From Aurantiacibacter spongiae (GTDB lineage: Bacteria > Pseudomonadota > Alphaproteobacteria > Sphingomonadales > Sphingomonadaceae): a stretch of DNA of 64,000 bases. The DNA is taken from assembly GCF_003815535.1 (NCBI RefSeq), contig NZ_RPFZ01000001.1:2480001-2544000 (forward strand), given 5' to 3'. Of this stretch, positions 61,535 through 64,000 are shown piece by piece; position 1 is the stretch's first letter, and every line of letters begins with the position of its first letter. Both the position numbers and the translations under genes were made by a program. The notes beneath the pieces are model-generated. The model was not told where the DNA came from and ran no database searches. It worked only from the letters and a program-made list of their open reading frames with translations.

Positions 61535-63049
61535 ATGGATCTGCCCGTTCTGTTCGTCGTGATTGGGGTCGCCGTGGTGGCCGGCCTCGCAGGGTACTGG
61601 CTCGGCGGCAGGCCCGCCGCCGACTGGCGCGCCCGCCACGCCGAACGCGACGATGCCGCGCGTCAGGCGGACGAGCGGGTGCGCGAACTGGTCCGCGACC
61701 TTGCCGAGATGAGCGAGCGTGCGCGCGCGGGGGAAGGGCACCTGGCCGAACTGCGCGAAGCGCGTGAGGCGCGCAGCGCGGCGGAAAACCGGCTCGGCCG
61801 GCTGGAGAGCGAGACCGCCGCCCGCGAAAGGGCGTTCGAGGAGCGGCTGGCGGAAAAGGAACGGCAGCTCGAACGCGAACTGGCGCGCCTTGCCGCCGCA
61901 GAGGACAAGATGCAGGCCAAGTTCAACGAGATCGGCGAGAAGCTGCTGACCGGGGCGCAAAGCAAGTTCCTGGAGGGCGCGCAGACCCGCTTGGAAACGC
62001 TCAACAAGGAAAGCCTCGCCGCGCTGGAGAAGAAGGTCGGCCCGGTCGGCGAGACGATGGAGCGCTATCGCAAGCGGGTGGAGGAGCTGGAGAAGAACCG
62101 GGTCAACGATTTCCAGCAATTGCACGGCGTCATCAGCGAGGTGCGCGCCGGGCAGGAGCGGGTGGTGGAAGGTGCCAACCGCATCACCACCACGCTGCGC
62201 GGGGCGACCAAGGCGCGGGGCGACTGGGGCGAGTTGCAGCTGGCGAACCTGCTGGAAAGCTGCGGTCTGTACGATCGGGCGGACTTCGATTTCCAGGTCA
62301 ACGTCAAGGATGAGAGCGGCGCCAATCTGCGCCCCGATGCCGTCATCAACATTCCCGGCGGCAAGTGCATGGTGGTGGACGTGAAGAACGTCTTCAACAC
62401 CTACGCCCGGGCGAACGAGGCGGAAAGCGAGGAGGAGCGGGGCGAACTGCTGCGCACCCATGCGCGCGAACTGCGCGGCCATATCGACGACCTGGCCGGC
62501 AAGCGATATCAGGATCATGTCCCCGGCTCGGCCGATTTCGTGGTGCTGTTCGTGCCGGGCGAACACGTCCTCTACGCCGCGCTGACGCAGGATCACGCGC
62601 TGCTCGGTTATGCGTTGAAGAAAAACATCGTCCTCGCCAGTCCGCTCAACTTCATGTCCATCGCCCTGACCGTCAGCACGGTGTGGCGACAGGCCGGAAT
62701 GCAGGCCGATGCGGAGGAGATCGCGCGGCTTGGCAAGGAGATGTACGATCGGCTGGGCGTCGTCGCCGGCCATCTCTCGCAGCTGCGCAAGAGCCTTGCC
62801 TCCACCAACCAGCATTTCGACAGGCTGGTGGGATCGTTCGATTCCAACCTGCGCCGTACGGGGGAGCGGTTCGAGGAACTGTCGGTCGATACCTCGGCCA
62901 AGGAACTGCTCGAGGCGACCCCGCTCAACAGCGCGCCGCGGCGTCTGACCAATTTCCCCGATTCCGATGGTCAGGACGGGGCGGAGCGTGTAGCGGAACC
63001 GGTATCGGGCCTGCCGGTTGAGAGCGGCGGGGGCGAGGAGGATCGATAA
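61535..63049 (+). CDS. rmuC: DNA recombination protein RmuC
   Basis: 504 aa from the ATG at 61535. A membrane helix (LFVVIGVAVVAGLAGYWLGG) is followed by ~150 residues of coiled coil (EERLAEKERQLERELARLAA). The nuclease-like core has GDWGELQLANLLES, PDAVINIPGGKCMVVDVKN (the D...D-x-K of a PD-(D/E)xK fold) and YALKKNIVLASPLNFMSIAL. RmuC restrains rearrangements at inverted repeats and limits foreign DNA. A def/rmuC neighbourhood is common in relatives. Confidence 0.94.
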   Translation: MDLPVLFVVIGVAVVAGLAGYWLGGRPAADWRARHAERDDAARQADERVRELVRDLAEMSERARAGEGHLAELREAREARSAAENRLGRLESETAARERAFEERLAEKERQLERELARLAAAEDKMQAKFNEIGEKLLTGAQSKFLEGAQTRLETLNKESLAALEKKVGPVGETMERYRKRVEELEKNRVNDFQQLHGVISEVRAGQERVVEGANRITTTLRGATKARGDWGELQLANLLESCGLYDRADFDFQVNVKDESGANLRPDAVINIPGGKCMVVDVKNVFNTYARANEAESEEERGELLRTHARELRGHIDDLAGKRYQDHVPGSADFVVLFVPGEHVLYAALTQDHALLGYALKKNIVLASPLNFMSIALTVSTVWRQAGMQADAEEIARLGKEMYDRLGVVAGHLSQLRKSLASTNQHFDRLVGSFDSNLRRTGERFEELSVDTSAKELLEATPLNSAPRRLTNFPDSDGQDGAERVAEPVSGLPVESGGGEEDR

Positions 63050-63055
63050 GACGAC

Positions 63056-63793
63056 ATGAACAGCCGCCGCGTAGCCGCCCTGCTCGCCACTTCCGCCCTC
63101 CTTTCGCTCGCCGCCTGCGACCGCGCCAATCCCCCTTCCGAAAAGCTCGAACGCGCGGCCGAGGAAATGGTCACGGGCGAGCCCGCGGCCGAACCGGTCG
63201 AGGTGCTGAAGGGCCCCCTCGCGCCGCGCAACGACTGCACCGACCTGCCCGGCGCGCCCGCCTTCCTCGCCGCGCTGCGAACCGCGGTGGAAGAACGCGA
63301 TGCCGACGCGCTCGCCTCGCTGGCGGCGGACGATATCAAGCTCGACTTCGGCGGGGGCGCCGGCATCGCCACCATGCGACAGCGGCTGGCGGCCGACGGC
63401 GGGCGGCTGTGGGGAGAGCTGGAGCGTATCCTCGATCTGGGCTGCGCCGCAAAGGGCGACGATTCGATCACCATGCCGTGGTACTTCGCGCAGGAAACGG
63501 ACGCGGATCCAGCCACCTCGATGCTGGTGATGGGTCAGGATGTCCCGATGTATCAGGGGCCGGACGAACGATCCGCGGTGATTGCGCGCATATCGTGGGA
63601 CAGGGCGACAATCGCATCGGGAAATCCCGGCGGCGGCGAATACCGCAGGGTCGAATGGACCGATCCGGAAAGCGGGGAGGACGTCAGCGGTTTCGTGCGT
63701 TCGGACCAATTGCGCTCGATGCTCGGCTATCGCCTGATGGCCGCCCGGCGCAACGATCGCTGGCGGATCGTCAACTTCCTCGCCGGCGACTGA
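63056..63793 (+). CDS. Hypothetical lipoprotein with SH3-like region
   Basis: 245 aa. The signal ends LLSLAACDRANPPSEKLER with lipobox LAAC. Two parts follow: an alpha-beta region (~70-130, FLAALRTAVEERDADALASL) and a beta-rich domain beginning LVMGQDVPMYQGPDERSAVI, typical of bacterial SH3 modules. Function unknown. Six bases after the rmuC stop, so probably the same transcript; 4 bp from the convergent methyltransferase gene. Confidence 0.75.
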   Translation: MNSRRVAALLATSALLSLAACDRANPPSEKLERAAEEMVTGEPAAEPVEVLKGPLAPRNDCTDLPGAPAFLAALRTAVEERDADALASLAADDIKLDFGGGAGIATMRQRLAADGGRLWGELERILDLGCAAKGDDSITMPWYFAQETDADPATSMLVMGQDVPMYQGPDERSAVIARISWDRATIASGNPGGGEYRRVEWTDPESGEDVSGFVRSDQLRSMLGYRLMAARRNDRWRIVNFLAGD

Positions 63794-63797
63794 GCGA

Positions 63798-64000
63798 TCA
63801 CACCTCCAGCGCCGCCAGCACCTCGTAGGACAGCACGGCGGCGGCAACCGCGGCGTTGAGACTATCGGCGCGGCCGCGCATGGGCATCGTCACGCGCAGG
63901 TCGCAGGCCGCTTCGTAATCCTCGGGCAGACCGCGCGATTCGTTGCCGACCAGTACGAAGCACGGCGCGGCGTAGGGCGCGCCGCGATAGGGCACCGCAT
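63798..64000 (-). CDS. SpoU-family RNA 2'-O-methyltransferase, C-terminal end
   Basis: The frame stays open to the last base, so only the last ~67 codons are seen. FVLVGNESRGLPEDYEAACD and MPMRGRADSLNAAVAAAVLS are motifs 2 and 3 of the SpoU/TrmH knotted methyltransferases, with the Asn and the knot loop. Exact target (tRNA or rRNA) cannot be told from this fragment. Confidence 0.88.
   Translation of the reverse strand, partial: AVPYRGAPYAAPCFVLVGNESRGLPEDYEAACDLRVTMPMRGRADSLNAAVAAAVLSYEVLAALEV

Noticed and set aside
1-64000. tRNA, rRNA, CRISPR, transposase or phage genes
   Set aside because: Searched for by eye in spacers and translations; none seen. Short structured RNAs cannot be excluded without a covariance search.

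Overview
The window is high-GC, gene-dense DNA from an alphaproteobacterium. The best fit is Sphingomonadales, probably Erythrobacteraceae, based on the kinds of proteins and the gene neighbourhoods (BolA next to a J-domain protein with CobS nearby, tsaD divergent from hemC-hemD, a short-form HisG, a DUF4019 regulator, DUF3617 lipoproteins). This placement is inference; there is no rRNA gene to confirm it. I found no tRNA or rRNA genes, no CRISPR array, no insertion sequence and no prophage. No gap between called genes exceeds 300 bases. Coding is tightly packed, with many ATGA, GTGA and TGATG stop/start overlaps.

Layout. 1-1386 is the 3' end of a large outer-membrane usher/SdrD-B-like gene. 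1383-5488 holds homogentisate catabolism (maiA divergent from hmgA-fahA) plus a pirin. 5734-10488 is a tripartite MacAB-TolC-type efflux operon on the minus strand, with a perfect 20-bp palindrome in front of it. 10740-12162 encodes an XdhC-like and a MocA-like factor for maturing molybdenum hydroxylases. 12177-18808 holds methylmalonyl-CoA epimerase, a CaiB-type CoA-transferase, a membrane-anchored HTH/DUF4019 regulator, an OmpA porin with a 21-proline linker, and glutaryl-CoA dehydrogenase. 18880-22621 holds signalling and envelope genes, ending with a polysaccharide flippase coupled to gpsA and tsaD. 24702-27365 is hemC-hemD followed by a Mic60/mitofilin-like gene. 27412-34082 holds a UbiH-type hydroxylase, DsbD, uvrB and lipoproteins.

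34180-39088 is the most interesting block: an alpha/beta hydrolase, then a circularly permuted ATP-grasp, an alpha-E protein, a transglutaminase-like protease and the Anbu proteasome homologue in one orientation. This is a conserved but poorly understood module, predicted to make or break peptide-like amide bonds. Beside it lies a FixJ-like regulator whose receiver domain has lost its phosphorylation residues.

39912-42363 is hisG-hisD-nusB. 42401-46802 holds small enzymes (DUF2332, epoxide-hydrolase-like, FKBP, pirin, GST, bolA). 46858-52586 runs from the J-domain protein to cobS. Between them sit an MpaB/DUF2236 oxygenase and a five-gene GST/VOC/DUF1428 cassette divergent from an HxlR regulator, with a candidate operator in between. 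52757-58306 holds a class A PBP, a quinone oxidoreductase, truA and fmt. 58351-63793 holds recR, def, an AT-richer islet, a cytosolic copper-storage protein and rmuC. The window ends inside a SpoU-type RNA methyltransferase.

Start codons were moved from the longest frame where a Shine-Dalgarno site, signal peptide, family length or stop/start coupling argued for it. Function calls rest on motifs and recalled family knowledge; no database search was run.
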